A stretch of DNA of 49,319 bases from an uncultured Bacteroidales bacterium (GCA_902772585.1 CACYBB010000017.1:1-49319); one strand, 5' to 3'. Shown: positions 16,523-27,555, counted from the first letter of the stretch. The notes: generated by a model from the sequence alone, not told the origin. A program made the numbers and translations.

Positions 16523-18090
16523 CGGAGAAGATGTTTACGTGTTCCTTGTGGTGTGCGTACGATATAGAGGTTACCACGCTGAGGAGTCTTGACACAACGC
16601 CCCTGGAGGTCGTAGTATTCCTGAGCCTTGAAACCTGAAACCTGAATATCCTTAATGCCCGAAGGAGCATCCACCATGAAATTGAAAGAGACTAGTCCCT
16701 CTTCCGACATCTGGATATTGGTGATGGGCTTGTTCAACTCCATTTCACCATCAAGATTAGGCTCATGCATCTTAGGTGCAGGCACTGAGGTCTCCGTCAG
16801 TTCGCTGTTGACGAAATCGGTAGAGTCGGTAGTCCATGGATAAGGCGATGTGCTGAGGTGGCGGTTATTCAGGTAAATATTTTTTTTATACCTACCCAAC
16901 CCTTTCTCATCAATATAAAAATCCCATTCGGAATAGTCCATATTATCGGCATGCACCAAATCAAAACGAAGCCTATCGGGATCGTTATTCACCCTATTTC
17001 CTGACCAGACAGCGGCATCGTAATCAACATGATAGATAACCAGTCCCTTTCCTGGAGCACCTAAGTCCCATCCTCGCTGCTGACGATTCTCCAGCAACAG
17101 GTATTCGGAGTCGGAATGCATGATGCGATAGACCTCCCCACCCTCTGCCGACGGTTTCAAATCGGTAATGACAGTAGGTTCTGTGAGGTCGATGGGCGTC
17201 AACCATCCCAACAGCATTTTCTCCTGTGGAGTGAGGTTGGGCGGGCACCATCCCAGGTTGGTGAAGTTACCACCATCCATCAAGTCCCACTCATCACAGA
17301 CGGAATAAGCAGAATTATTAGCTGTAGGATAGATGTCGGGCAGACCAAGGCTGTGCGTAAACTCATGACAAATCGTACCGATGCCACAATAATACACGGA
17401 TTTCGTAGGCCATTTCTCTCCGGAAGCAGTGTAGTTAGACATCTTAGTACCATCTTTTGCCGTAACCGTGGAGAAGGCACTGGTATTAGGCCATATATGT
17501 CCATAGGTTTTCGTACCTGAATTACCGGGCCAGCCAGCATAGACAAAGATGACCTGCTCTACCTTGCCGTCGCCATCCCAGTCATACACGGAGAAATCCA
17601 TTTCCTGATTACCCTCGACCACTTGCAGCAAGGCCTCGCGGAGCGCAGCCTGACCGTAGTTGCGTGTTTTTTCGGTAGGATTCTCAATAGGCTGCGCCTT
17701 GTGAGCCACAGTATAGGGGCCAAAGATGTCGAATTGCAAGTTGCAAAGTCCATACGACTGGTCGCGATAGTAGTCAGCCACACATCCTACGCCAACGCCC
17801 CCGTTATAGCCAGCCTCGTTGAAGACACGCTCATAGTAAGCCTTCGGATCTTCGGAAACAAATACTGTATCCTCGAAATTGACGAGCACCACCAACTGAC
17901 GATAGATTCTATTGGCATCCCACACGTTCTTGACAGCAGGCAGACGACGTGGAGTCTGAGCAGCACGATTTACTGACGAGAGTTCAGCAGGCGCTGGCAT
18001 GCAGTCGCCACGCACCACCGTCAGTTCCTCCTGTGCACAAAGACACAGGGGGAACAAGGCAGTAAGCAATATGATACTTATTTGGCGCAT
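16519..18090 (-). CDS. Secreted M6-family metalloprotease, second of a pair
   Basis: The 523-residue protein starts [20 protein letters not shown] (signal peptide). The ATG at 18090 was chosen because the longer frame would need a TTG. The zinc motif is [11 protein letters not shown] (His242, Glu243, His246, Asp252) with the Met-turn WDLMDGG. Its tail ([15 protein letters not shown]) is a divergent form of the sorting-like tail and ends in RKHLLR. The start overlaps the end of the fumarase gene by 13 bases, an odd partnership for a secreted protease. It is paralogous to the next gene but clearly diverged, so the duplication is old. Confidence 0.87.
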   Translation of the reverse strand: MRQISIILLTALFPLCLCAQEELTVVRGDCMPAPAELSSVNRAAQTPRRLPAVKNVWDANRIYRQLVVLVNFEDTVFVSEDPKAYYERVFNEAGYNGGVGVGCVADYYRDQSYGLCNLQFDIFGPYTVAHKAQPIENPTEKTRNYGQAALREALLQVVEGNQEMDFSVYDWDGDGKVEQVIFVYAGWPGNSGTKTYGHIWPNTSAFSTVTAKDGTKMSNYTASGEKWPTKSVYYCGIGTICHEFTHSLGLPDIYPTANNSAYSVCDEWDLMDGGNFTNLGWCPPNLTPQEKMLLGWLTPIDLTEPTVITDLKPSAEGGEVYRIMHSDSEYLLLENRQQRGWDLGAPGKGLVIYHVDYDAAVWSGNRVNNDPDRLRFDLVHADNMDYSEWDFYIDEKGLGRYKKNIYLNNRHLSTSPYPWTTDSTDFVNSELTETSVPAPKMHEPNLDGEMELNKPITNIQMSEEGLVSFNFMVDAPSGIKDIQVSGFKAQEYYDLQGRCVKTPQRGNLYIVRTPQGTRKHLLR

Positions 18091-19727
18091 GGTGTCCAAG
18101 GCTTCAGGGTCTTGAAGAAGTCATTACCCTTGTCGTCAACCAGGATGAATGCTGGGAAGTCCTCAACCTCGATCTTCCATACAGCCTCCATACCCAGCTC
18201 TGGATACTCCACGCACTCAATGCTCTTGATAGAGCTCTTTGAGAGAACAGCAGCTACACCTCCGATAGTTCCAAGATAGAAACCACCATGCTTCTTACAA
18301 GCCTCAGTCACAACGTCTGAGCGGTTACCCTTGGCAATCATTACCAGCGATGCACCATTAGCCTGGAACTCGTCTACGTATGGGTCCATACGGTTGGCTG
18401 TGGTTGGTCCCATCGATCCACAAGGATATCCCTCTGGAGTCTTAGCTGGTCCAGCATACAGCACTGGATACTTCTTGAAGTAGTCAGGCATACCCTCGCC
18501 AGCATCCAGACGAGCCTTAAGCTTAGCGTGAGCGATATCACGAGCCACGATGATAGTTCCCTTCAGGTTTACACGAGTGCTTACAGGATACTTGCTCAGC
18601 TCCTTGCGTACAGCATCGATACCCTCGTTCAGGTCAATCTCGATACCCTTGCCACCCTCGCCTGGCTTGCGCAGCTCCTCAGGGATAAGCTCTGTTGGGT
18701 TGCTATCCATCTTCTCCAGCCAGATACCGTCGGCATTGATCTTAGCCTTGATGTTACGGTCGGCCGAGCAGCTTACACCCATACCGATAGGACAGCTGGC
18801 GCCATGACGTGGCAGACGGATTACACGGATATCGTGAGCCAGATACTTACCACCAAACTGTGCACCCAGACCAATCTTCTGAGCCTCCTTTATCAGCTTC
18901 TGCTCCAGGTCGATATCGCGGAATGCGCGACCAGTCTCATCACCTGTTGTGGGCAGACCATCGTAGAACTTGATGCTGGCCAGCTTAACAGTCAGCAGGT
19001 TCTTCTCAGCCGATGTACCACCAATTACGAATGCGATGTGGTATGGAGGACATGCAGCTGTACCAAGGCTCTTCATCTTCTCTACCAGGAATGGGATGAG
19101 TGTACCCTCGTTCTGGATAGTAGCCTTGGTCATTGGGTAGAAATAGGTCTTGTTGGCCGAGCCACCGCCCTTAGCCACCATCACAAACTTATACTCAGCA
19201 CCCTCAGTAGCCTCGATATCAATCTGTGCAGGCAGGTTGCAACGTGTGTTCACCTCGTCATACATGTTCAGAGGAGCATTCTGCGAGTAGCGCAGGTTGT
19301 CCTGAGTAAAGGTGTTAAACACACCCAGGCTCAGAGCCTCTTCATCCTCGAAACCAGTCCAGATCTGCTGTCCCTTCTCACCATGGATGATGGCAGTACC
19401 AGTGTCCTGACAGAAAGGCAGGATGCCCTTGCAAGCCACCTCGGCATTGCGCAGGAACTGCAGTGCTACATACTTATCATTCTCAGATGCCTCAGGGTCT
19501 GTGAGGATCTTAGCTACCTGCTCATTGTGCTCGCGGCGCAGCATGAACTCCACATCGTGGAAAGCCTGCTGGGCCAACAGTGTAAGTGCTTCCTTGGTAA
19601 CCTTGACTATCTGCTTACCTTCAAACTCGGCGGTAGTTACGCCTTCCTTCGACAACAGACGATACTCCGTCTTGTCCTCGCCCACCTGGAACATTGGGGC
19701 ATACTTAAATTCAACTGTCTTAGCCAT
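18078..19727 (-). CDS. fumA: Class I fumarate hydratase (4Fe-4S)
   Basis: The 549-residue length and motifs fit the single-chain, iron-sulfur class I fumarase. The N-terminal alpha part includes PFCQDTGTA and the C-terminal beta part includes [12 protein letters not shown] and KGNRS. Cluster-binding cysteines are expected at FCQD, AACPPY and SCPIG. It interconverts fumarate and malate, used by Prevotella in the reductive branch that makes succinate. It lies 40 bp behind the M16 protease gene and overlaps the M6 protease gene. The gene symbol is given by class (fumA/fumB type). Confidence 0.92.
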   Translation of the reverse strand: MAKTVEFKYAPMFQVGEDKTEYRLLSKEGVTTAEFEGKQIVKVTKEALTLLAQQAFHDVEFMLRREHNEQVAKILTDPEASENDKYVALQFLRNAEVACKGILPFCQDTGTAIIHGEKGQQIWTGFEDEEALSLGVFNTFTQDNLRYSQNAPLNMYDEVNTRCNLPAQIDIEATEGAEYKFVMVAKGGGSANKTYFYPMTKATIQNEGTLIPFLVEKMKSLGTAACPPYHIAFVIGGTSAEKNLLTVKLASIKFYDGLPTTGDETGRAFRDIDLEQKLIKEAQKIGLGAQFGGKYLAHDIRVIRLPRHGASCPIGMGVSCSADRNIKAKINADGIWLEKMDSNPTELIPEELRKPGEGGKGIEIDLNEGIDAVRKELSKYPVSTRVNLKGTIIVARDIAHAKLKARLDAGEGMPDYFKKYPVLYAGPAKTPEGYPCGSMGPTTANRMDPYVDEFQANGASLVMIAKGNRSDVVTEACKKHGGFYLGTIGGVAAVLSKSSIKSIECVEYPELGMEAVWKIEVEDFPAFILVDDKGNDFFKTLKPWTPCAK

Positions 19728-19767
19728 ACTTGTATTTGTTTAATCTATAAAATCTATAATCTGTGGT

Positions 19768-22689
19768 TTAATATCCGAAGATTTCTTCTGTGGTCAAGCG
19801 ACGTACTGGACCATACTGCTGCAACGACTGGATATCCAGTTCCTTCTCATCACCAAGGATGACATAACGCCACGTCTTATGAGCCATACGACTCTGTTCA
19901 AATTTAACGATATCCTCCAGCGTAGTGCCAGGCAATGCCTTGTAGATACGCTCATTCTCGTCATAGTCAATGCCGCGCTGCTTAGCCCACAGCCATTTCG
20001 AGATAAGGCCGTACTTGGTGGTGCGCTCGCTGGCGATACGCTTCTGGACAGCATCCTTGGCAACCTTAAACGATGCCTCACTCTGTGGAATGGTATCAAG
20101 GATGTTATTGAACTGACGAACGCAATCCATCATCTTATCATTCTGAGTGATGATATGCACCATCGCATACTCCGGTTCATCCTTGTACGAAGCGTCAGCA
20201 TAGTACGCATAAGCATTGTATGCCAGACCACGGCTCTCACGCATCTCCTGGAAGACGATGCTGGACATGGCACCACCATAATACTCATTGAACACCTCCT
20301 TGATGGCAGCCTCATCGGGATTGAACTTGTCATCACCAACAAAGTACAAGCGCATATAGATGTTCTTAGCAGCATAAGGTGCAATGAGTACCTCACTCTG
20401 AGTAGTAGGCTGCATGGTGTAGTGCTTCCCTTCAGGAGCAGCCTTCAGACTGGCAGGAACAACATGACCACTACCCACCGTCTCACAGAGTTGCTGCTCT
20501 GTCATCGGACCATAGTAGAGTACCGTATGCTCATACTGGTTCAGCTGCTTCAGTAAATCTAACAACTCCTGAGGATTGATAGCCTGCAACTGCTGTGCCG
20601 TCAAAGCATTGCGATAAGTATTGTAGGGACCGTAAAGTCCATACTCTGCCAAGAAGGCGAAGTTATACTGCTGGTTGAGTTTATTGTCAGCACGCTGTTT
20701 CTCACGCACGGCGATATACTGCTGCCAGGCATCAGTATCCACCTTGGCATGTTGCAACACATTTTCAAGCAACGTCAATGCCTCTGCCATATTCTCACTC
20801 AGACCACTGAGATTCACCGTGATGTTACGAGCGTTGACAGAAATATTGTAGTTACAAGCAAGCTTATAGAACTGCTGTTTCACCTGCTGCGGTGTAAGCT
20901 TATCAGTTCCCAAGTAGTCGAGATAGGCAGCAGCATAGGCATACTTCAACTCCGACTCCTCGCCGAACTCATAGCGGAACGAGAGGGCGAAACGACCGTT
21001 CTCCACATTCTTGACATAGATATAAGGAAGTTTCACTGCTCCCTCTTTGCCCATCGGCATATCACCAAAGGTGAGGTCTTTCTGGAAGTCAACGAACTTC
21101 GGTTCAATAGGTTTCACCTTCGCATTCTGGATGTCCTTCACAAACTGACTGACAGTATCGCGATTGGTGGGGATAGGCGTAATCTCCGGCTTATCAATCT
21201 TCTTCTGGTTGGGGTCAACACCCTGACGCTTATAGACAACAGCATAGTTGTCATTCAGATAGCGGTTGGCAAAGTCAACTATCTGCTGCTTCGTCATACC
21301 AGCAATACGCTCCTGCGACTTCACAGCCTGTTCCCATGGAGTACCGTTGATAAACGCATCGACAAACATATAGACGCGCTCGTCATTACTCTCCAGAGAG
21401 TTATAGTACTGAAGCTTCAGATTATTGATGACAGAGGGCAGAAGGTCATCACTGAAGTCACCCTTCTTCAGTTTCTCCACCTCACCGAGCAGCAACTGGC
21501 GGACATCGTCAAGGCTCTGTCCCTCACGGGGATTACCCGTCATGATGAGCATAGAGTGGTCTTGCAACAGATTGCTCCAGCAACCGGCATCGAGCATCTT
21601 CATCTGCTGATTGATGTTCAGGTCCAGCAGACCTGCCGTACCGTTGTTCAGCATATGTTCAATGACTGTCAGCGTATCGCTCTGCAGCGATGCACCTTTC
21701 TCGAAGCGCCAGCCAAGCCAGAGGCTCTCAGCCTCAGGACCTACTACTGTGGTATCGACAGGAGCCGTCAGTTCTGGCAGAGCAGGGAACTCTGGCTGAC
21801 TGACATCGTCGCCAGGTTTCCACTGACCGAAATACTTGTCAATGATAGCGATTACCTCGTCGGGATCAAAGTCACCTGCCATACAGATAGCCACATTGTT
21901 GGGCACATACCATTTCTTGAAGTAGTTCTTGATATTGGTAATGCTGGGATTCTTCAGGTGTTCCTGAGAACCTAAGGTTGTCTGCAGGCCATAGGGATGT
22001 CCAGGAAACAACTTAGCCATCATGGCGGCATAGAGCTTTCGTGAGTCGCGTGTCAGACTGATGTTATACTCCTCATAGACAGCCTCCAGTTCAGTATGGA
22101 AACCACGAATAACCATGTTCTGGAAACGGTCGCTCTGAATCTTCGCCCAGTTTTCTATCTCGTTGCTGGGAATATCCTCCACATAGCAGGTCACGTCATT
22201 CGAGGTGTAGGCATTGGTACCCTCTGCACCAATGGCCGACAGCAGCTTGTCGTACTCGTTGGGGATAAAGTATTTTGCAGCCAACTGCGACACAGAGTCG
22301 ATCTCGTGATAGGCCTGACGGCGTTCAGCAGGATCTGTCAGTGTACGGTACTTCTCATAGCGCTGTTCGATGTCGTCGAGCAATGGCTGCTCAGCTTTCG
22401 CATCGGTAACACCAAACTTATCAGTACCCTTAAACATCAGGTGCTCCAAGTAGTGAGCCAGACCCGTTGTCTCAGCGGGGTCGTTCTTTGAACCCGTACG
22501 AACGGCGATGAAAGCATTCAGACGAGGTTTCTCCTCGTTCACGCTGAGGTACACCTTCAGACCGTTGTCAAGTGTATAGATACGTGTCTTCGACAGGTCA
22601 CCTTTGACCTCTTCGTACTTGTACTTGCTGCAAGAAGTAGCCAACAGGCCACAGCCAACAGCTAAAAGCATTAAAATTTTAGTCTTCAT
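19768..22689 (-). CDS. M16 family zinc protease, lipoprotein, two-repeat form
   Basis: The 973-residue protein begins with a lipoprotein signal (LLATSC, Cys20) and has the inverted zinc motif HYLEH (His79, Glu82, His83) in GLAHYLEHLMFKG, with the distal Glu in the ELEAVYEEYN region. A second M16 half follows without the motif, giving the pitrilysin-like clam-shell on one chain. It should act in the periplasm or at the outer membrane on small peptides. It shares the transcript with hflX-like and DUF4954 genes upstream and fumarase downstream. Confidence 0.9.
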   Translation of the reverse strand: MKTKILMLLAVGCGLLATSCSKYKYEEVKGDLSKTRIYTLDNGLKVYLSVNEEKPRLNAFIAVRTGSKNDPAETTGLAHYLEHLMFKGTDKFGVTDAKAEQPLLDDIEQRYEKYRTLTDPAERRQAYHEIDSVSQLAAKYFIPNEYDKLLSAIGAEGTNAYTSNDVTCYVEDIPSNEIENWAKIQSDRFQNMVIRGFHTELEAVYEEYNISLTRDSRKLYAAMMAKLFPGHPYGLQTTLGSQEHLKNPSITNIKNYFKKWYVPNNVAICMAGDFDPDEVIAIIDKYFGQWKPGDDVSQPEFPALPELTAPVDTTVVGPEAESLWLGWRFEKGASLQSDTLTVIEHMLNNGTAGLLDLNINQQMKMLDAGCWSNLLQDHSMLIMTGNPREGQSLDDVRQLLLGEVEKLKKGDFSDDLLPSVINNLKLQYYNSLESNDERVYMFVDAFINGTPWEQAVKSQERIAGMTKQQIVDFANRYLNDNYAVVYKRQGVDPNQKKIDKPEITPIPTNRDTVSQFVKDIQNAKVKPIEPKFVDFQKDLTFGDMPMGKEGAVKLPYIYVKNVENGRFALSFRYEFGEESELKYAYAAAYLDYLGTDKLTPQQVKQQFYKLACNYNISVNARNITVNLSGLSENMAEALTLLENVLQHAKVDTDAWQQYIAVREKQRADNKLNQQYNFAFLAEYGLYGPYNTYRNALTAQQLQAINPQELLDLLKQLNQYEHTVLYYGPMTEQQLCETVGSGHVVPASLKAAPEGKHYTMQPTTQSEVLIAPYAAKNIYMRLYFVGDDKFNPDEAAIKEVFNEYYGGAMSSIVFQEMRESRGLAYNAYAYYADASYKDEPEYAMVHIITQNDKMMDCVRQFNNILDTIPQSEASFKVAKDAVQKRIASERTTKYGLISKWLWAKQRGIDYDENERIYKALPGTTLEDIVKFEQSRMAHKTWRYVILGDEKELDIQSLQQYGPVRRLTTEEIFGY

Positions 22690-22720
22690 AGTCTATATTC
22701 TCTAAATAAAGTTTTCATTA

Positions 22721-24274
22721 TTAACCACCAGAAACGCTTGTTTCTTGATGAGTACCAATTAACTCACGGTCCTGCTCTATGGGGTCGTATCTGTGATTCT
22801 CATATTGAGCGCCACAAGTCTTACACTCATAAGTATCCAGATAGTGCTTAACCAGATAGAGCACCTTGTAATCCTTATATTGATGTACTTCCGTCGTGCG
22901 CGCATGGTTCTTTACATTGCTCTTATCTGTCCTGGTATGGCCATCGCCATATTTCCAAACAGTCTCCGTCCAGGTTTGCCATCTTTCAGTATGGCTGGAT
23001 ACAAGCATATCGTACTCATGCTCCGTACACCATTTATACTCCTCATCCACAAATGTTATATCGACACGGACGTATGAGTCCATCGACTTACACTGTGGGC
23101 AACGCTGTTCCATGATTTTCGTCATAAAGCGACCCTCAAAACTGATGGCCATGAAGGCGATGACAGGCAAGAAGGCCCACCACCATGCGCCCCATGTCAA
23201 CATGAGCACAGTCCAAATGTAGATGGATATAATTAACAAAGTGGCGACAACCCATCTGACGGCATGATTGCCCAACCATATAAATGGATAGCGCAGTGGT
23301 ATCAGCGCCATGATGATATGTCCCAACAGGAAACAGGTGCCACACAACCAGAACAGGCCCAATACAAAGAGGAGTACGTAGGAAAGGAAAATCTTCCACC
23401 CCTCCAGATCATTCAGGTCAAGATCATACCTATAGTAGCTCTCGTCGATGAATGAGTGAAAGATGTCAACGACAGCACCAGTGAGAGGTATCGTTTTCAA
23501 GAAGAATGCATTCTTGTCTGTACTGTCTTTATACTGGATGAGACTCACACCTGCAGCATCAGCCTTAGTAAAAGACACATCTGGACGCATCTTTATACCT
23601 GTTTCAGTATCGAGCACAGACACATTGAAGAACATCCTCATGCCAGAGTCAACACGCTGCACGGTCATGCTCTTATCAAAATAATCCTCCAACTCTGCTG
23701 GTGTCTTCGTTTGGCAGAGTTCTTCAAACTTCGCTTTCGAGATATATTGCGGCCCCATGGGCGTGTAGAGTTCAGGGTAACCTAACTCCAAGTCTGTGAG
23801 AAATCTGAATTCAGACCTTACCGCATGAAGGACCGTTCCATCGGATGTTTTCACCTCATACGATGTTTCGGAGTCTTTTTCCTGTCTAATCACACGGACA
23901 GTATCACCGATATATTTCTTGGTATCTTCATTTTTGCTTTTGACGATGACAGCGCGCTCATCAATAGCCAAAGGTGAGACAAACCCACGCTGACCGTCGG
24001 CTGTCTCCACCCAATAATAAGCCTCATGATTCATTGGTTTGCCATAACCCAACACCAGCAGACTGTCGCCAGCCTTCAATTTTAGAATTGTGGCGTCCCC
24101 ATCATTATATTGCCGATTCCAATAGAGTTTCAGGTCGGCATTCTTGATGACCACAGCGACTGGCGGATTATCAGGTACCGCACGACGTATGCGTACCACT
24201 GAAAAAATCAGAACCCCCAGTATGATAATTGCTGGTATCAGGTTTCTCCAAATCAACGAAATCTTCATAGGCAT
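22721..24274 (-). CDS. Membrane protein with SH3-like part and split C-terminal zinc ribbon (unknown function)
   Basis: I do not recognise the family. The 517-residue protein has one N-terminal membrane helix (about 12-28) and an extracytoplasmic region. This contains an SH3-like stretch (about 45-105, with YYWVETADGQRGFVSPLAI), and is followed by a cluster of hydrophobic segments (about 296-377). The C-terminal cytoplasmic part carries CPQC (392-395) and CKTC (484-487), which together could bind one zinc, with about 88 mostly charged and aromatic residues between. It is 8 bp from the DUF4954 gene and 31 bp from the M16 gene. A second in-frame ATG at 24268 is possible. Confidence 0.7.
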   Translation of the reverse strand: MPMKISLIWRNLIPAIIILGVLIFSVVRIRRAVPDNPPVAVVIKNADLKLYWNRQYNDGDATILKLKAGDSLLVLGYGKPMNHEAYYWVETADGQRGFVSPLAIDERAVIVKSKNEDTKKYIGDTVRVIRQEKDSETSYEVKTSDGTVLHAVRSEFRFLTDLELGYPELYTPMGPQYISKAKFEELCQTKTPAELEDYFDKSMTVQRVDSGMRMFFNVSVLDTETGIKMRPDVSFTKADAAGVSLIQYKDSTDKNAFFLKTIPLTGAVVDIFHSFIDESYYRYDLDLNDLEGWKIFLSYVLLFVLGLFWLCGTCFLLGHIIMALIPLRYPFIWLGNHAVRWVVATLLIISIYIWTVLMLTWGAWWWAFLPVIAFMAISFEGRFMTKIMEQRCPQCKSMDSYVRVDITFVDEEYKWCTEHEYDMLVSSHTERWQTWTETVWKYGDGHTRTDKSNVKNHARTTEVHQYKDYKVLYLVKHYLDTYECKTCGAQYENHRYDPIEQDRELIGTHQETSVSGG

Positions 24275-24282
24275 TTAGTCTT

Positions 24283-26136
24283 TTAATCTTCGTAGTCTAT
24301 TTCGTGGTCGAGCTTAGAGATAAAGTCATCAAAGACTTCCTGTTCGACATCACCCATAGCAAACTCCTTCTCGGCATCCTTACGGATTTCAGCAATCCAG
24401 GCACGACGAGCCTTGACATAATCCTCACGGATGCGCTGGATGGCAGCATCGTTCAGTTCATCAAGACCATAATAGTCAAGAATGAGCTGGTAGGTCCATG
24501 TCCACTGGTACTCGCGATAGTGCTCGTTGATGTCGTTGAAACGGTCTAACACCTCACGGATGCTCTCAACGGTACCGTTCTTAATATCGTTAAGCAGACG
24601 TTCCTCCTCACTGGCAGGAAGCAGCAGACCCGAGAGGTCATTCCACTGTCCCAAACCGATTTCGCCTAAAGGCTTACCCAGCCAATCACCCTTGACGGCA
24701 CGCTTCAGCACGGCACCCATATAGATGCGCAGGGCTATATCGTAGTATTTGATACCCTTCTTCAGCGACGACGCATTGATAATATACTCCTGGAAGTTGT
24801 AGGACGAGACGTTGTTACCACCCGCCTGACGCAGGTTCTCCAGAATCTTCTTACCCTCGACAATCTCACCGACAGTGAAAGGCGACAACCAGTCGAAGTT
24901 GATGATGCTCTTACGACTGGAGGCAGCACGCTTGTCGCGCTTCGGCCACTTCTTGATATCACGATAGAGGCCTACCGTCGTAATGTTACGACCAGGCACG
25001 ATATACATCGTCTCACCGTATGCCAGCAGGTAGGCAAAGGGCAGACAGCGCATGTCGGGATGGTTCATCAGTTTACCGAAGCAGACGGAGAACGCACCTA
25101 TCTTGGCTGGCATCAGCACATAGGCACCAGAAGCCGTCTTCGTACCACGCTCCAGCGTTCCATAGTGCAAGGGGCCCATCTTGTAGGCATGGTTCGAGAA
25201 GTTGGTGTTCGAACCGGCATTATAGAATGAGAACTCACCACCAATCAACAGCGAGCTCTTATGGTGTGAAGCAGAGAATGGTCCGCAGAAAGCAGCACAA
25301 GCCTCACCATTAGCCATATAGCTGTTGGCGAAGAACACGCTGGCCTCAGCCGTGAAGCCATTCGTAATCTGGCAGGCCTCACCGACGAAGCAGTCTTGCA
25401 TCTTTACAGAGTTGGTAATCGAACAGCCATTCGAGATGATGCTGTTCTCGCAGATAACACCCGTACCAATATATACCGAGTCGTCCTTCGAGGAAAGGAT
25501 GGTACAGTCGCTCAGGCGGGCTGCGCCATTGATCTCACAATCTTCCTTGATGACGGTATTGGTAATCTCCTTGGAGTTGATAATCTTCACGCCATTGCCA
25601 ATAGTGCCACGCTCCGGTTGTGTGAAGCGAATCTCCTCATTAATCAGACGTGTTAGACTGTCTTTCAACTGCTTGTCCTTGAAATACTTCACCATAAAGG
25701 CGGCGAGTTGTGAGTTCAGGTCGTGGAAGAGTACCACATTGCCGTCACCCATCTCGTTGAGCACACTGATAAGGTGGCCCTCACCGAAAGAAGCACCCTC
25801 GGTGGTCTCCATCGTAGAGATATTCGATATGTAGCAGTCGCTGCCAATAGTATAGTTGTTGATGAAGTTACCCACCTTTTCAATCAGGCAGTTGTCGCCT
25901 ACGGTGACGTTTCGCAGGGTGGCATCATTGATACCGGAGTGCTTTACGAAACCTTTCGACACCTCTACCTGTTTCTCGAAGACACCCAATCGGATGTCAC
26001 CATAGAAAATAACACGATGGAAGTTATACGGAGAAAACTCCTCTGCAACCTGTACACGCTGCCAGTCCTCAGCCCAGCAGCTATTGTTTTCCAGTACACG
26101 AATCTCATCGTCTGTCAAAAATCTGTAGTCTCTCAT
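24283..26136 (-). CDS. DUF4954 family protein, left-handed beta-helix type
   Basis: The 617-residue protein contains hexapeptide-like repeats typical of a left-handed beta-helix in its first half (for example VTVGDNCLIEKVGN, TIGSDCYISNIS, TVIKEDCEINGAA, TILSSKDDSVYIGTGV). A helical C-terminal part rich in acidic residues follows. This is the pattern of the DUF4954 family common in Bacteroidetes and spirochaetes. Helices of this type are usual in nucleotidyl- and acyltransferases, but no catalytic part is recognised. It has no signal peptide and follows hflX by 18 bp. Confidence 0.85.
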   Translation of the reverse strand: MRDYRFLTDDEIRVLENNSCWAEDWQRVQVAEEFSPYNFHRVIFYGDIRLGVFEKQVEVSKGFVKHSGINDATLRNVTVGDNCLIEKVGNFINNYTIGSDCYISNISTMETTEGASFGEGHLISVLNEMGDGNVVLFHDLNSQLAAFMVKYFKDKQLKDSLTRLINEEIRFTQPERGTIGNGVKIINSKEITNTVIKEDCEINGAARLSDCTILSSKDDSVYIGTGVICENSIISNGCSITNSVKMQDCFVGEACQITNGFTAEASVFFANSYMANGEACAAFCGPFSASHHKSSLLIGGEFSFYNAGSNTNFSNHAYKMGPLHYGTLERGTKTASGAYVLMPAKIGAFSVCFGKLMNHPDMRCLPFAYLLAYGETMYIVPGRNITTVGLYRDIKKWPKRDKRAASSRKSIINFDWLSPFTVGEIVEGKKILENLRQAGGNNVSSYNFQEYIINASSLKKGIKYYDIALRIYMGAVLKRAVKGDWLGKPLGEIGLGQWNDLSGLLLPASEEERLLNDIKNGTVESIREVLDRFNDINEHYREYQWTWTYQLILDYYGLDELNDAAIQRIREDYVKARRAWIAEIRKDAEKEFAMGDVEQEVFDDFISKLDHEIDYED

Positions 26137-26154
26137 AAATTTATTGTGTTTGGT

Positions 26155-27471
26155 TCAATCTTCTATCGTATATAAAAAGTCATTGTACGGATATTTCTGA
26201 ACATGCAGCTCACGAACACGCTTGTAGAGTATTTCACGTAGCATGTCGATGTTCTCCTTCTGCTTGGCAGAGATGAACAGACACTCCAAATAGTGCTGGT
26301 TCTCTCCTGTACGAGCCATCCATGTCTGCTTCAGGTCATCGAGCGTCAGGTTCTCCTTGGTCATCGGTGTCAGGTCATCGGCCTCTTTCGCGACCCATGA
26401 GTAGGCATCAATCTTGTTGAATACCAGCATCGCGGGTTTCTCGGCACAGCCCAGTTCCTTGAGGGTTTCCTCCACAACATGGATTTGTTCCTCGAAATCG
26501 GGGTGTGAGATATCGACGACATGAACCAACAGGTCAGCTTCACGCACCTCGTCGAGTGTTGACTTGAACGACTCCACCAGGTCGGAGGGTAGCTTACGGA
26601 TAAAACCTACAGTATCTGCCAACAGGAATGGCAGGTTGTCAATAGTCATCTTACGAACGGTAGTATCCAGTGTGGCAAAGAGCTTGTTCTCTGCAAAGAC
26701 ATCACTCTTCGAAAGCAGGTTCATCATCGTGGACTTACCCACATTGGTATAGCCCACCAGAGCCACACGAATCAGACGGCCACGGTTCTTACGCTGGGTG
26801 GTCTTCTGCTTATCAATCTCCACCAGACGTTCTTTTAACAACGAGATACGCTGACGGATGATGCGCTGGTCCATTTCCAACTGGGTCTCACCAGGACCAC
26901 GCAAGCCAACAGAACCCTTTCCGCCACCGCTTCCAGAGCCACCACCCTGACGTTCCAAGTGTGTCCACAAGCGCTGCAGACGGGGTAACATATAACGGTA
27001 CTGTGCCAATTCCACCTGTGTCTTGGCCTCAGCGGTCTGAGCACGCATGGCAAAGATATCGAGAATCAATGAGGTTCGGTCAAGAATCTTCACCTTCAAC
27101 TCATTCTCGATATTGCGCATCTGCTTGGCCGACAGTTCGTCATCAAAGATGACCATGCCGATGGGCTGAGGAGCCTCCTGACCGTCTTCAGGTTCTGGCG
27201 ATCCGGCATCCAGCCAATCGTAGTAAGCATCTTCCTTTTGCTTGATATATTGGTGAATCTCTTCGAGTTTACCTTTGCCGACATACGTCACCTGACTGGG
27301 ACCTTGCACCTTCTGCGTAAAACGCTTCACGGTGACAGCGCCAGCGGTATCAGCTAGAAACTCCAGTTCGTCGAGATATTCCTTCGTCTTAGCCTCGTCC
27401 TGCTGCTGGGTAATCAGTCCGACCAGCACAGCAGTCTCAGCCTTGGCTTCAGAGATAACAAATTCCTTCAT
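26155..27471 (-). CDS. hflX: Ribosome-associated GTPase HflX
   Basis: The 438-residue protein has the HflX N-terminal domain, with the linker GGKGSVGLRGPGETQLEMDQR, followed by a GTPase domain: G1 GYTNVGKST, G3 DTVGF, G4 NKID. It splits or rescues stalled ribosomes. The ATG at 27471 was chosen because the longer frame starts at a TTG inside a promoter -7 element. There is an acidic, proline-rich insertion in the N-terminal domain (DAGSPEPEDGQEAPQP), which differs from the E. coli protein. It is the first gene of the long minus-strand set. Confidence 0.93.
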   Translation of the reverse strand: MKEFVISEAKAETAVLVGLITQQQDEAKTKEYLDELEFLADTAGAVTVKRFTQKVQGPSQVTYVGKGKLEEIHQYIKQKEDAYYDWLDAGSPEPEDGQEAPQPIGMVIFDDELSAKQMRNIENELKVKILDRTSLILDIFAMRAQTAEAKTQVELAQYRYMLPRLQRLWTHLERQGGGSGSGGGKGSVGLRGPGETQLEMDQRIIRQRISLLKERLVEIDKQKTTQRKNRGRLIRVALVGYTNVGKSTMMNLLSKSDVFAENKLFATLDTTVRKMTIDNLPFLLADTVGFIRKLPSDLVESFKSTLDEVREADLLVHVVDISHPDFEEQIHVVEETLKELGCAEKPAMLVFNKIDAYSWVAKEADDLTPMTKENLTLDDLKQTWMARTGENQHYLECLFISAKQKENIDMLREILYKRVRELHVQKYPYNDFLYTIED

Positions 27472-27495
27472 TACTTCATTATTACATATTGGGTG

Positions 27496-27503
27496 CAAAG
27501 TTA
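27496..27503 (-). promoter_or_regulatory. Promoter -7 element of hflX (TAACTTTG)
   Basis: Matches TAnnTTTG, 24 bp before the hflX ATG. No TTTG at the -33 distance. It is back to back with the nagB promoter in an AT-rich 120-bp gap. Confidence 0.5.
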
Positions 27504-27547
27504 AAAAAAAATTATGAATTATGCATTATTATTTATAAATAATTTCT

Positions 27548-27555
27548 TACCTTTG
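27548..27555 (+). promoter_or_regulatory. Promoter -7 element of nagB (TACCTTTG)
   Basis: TACCTTTGC fits the -7 consensus and lies 36 bp before the nagB ATG; the -33 element is not recognisable. Confidence 0.6.
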
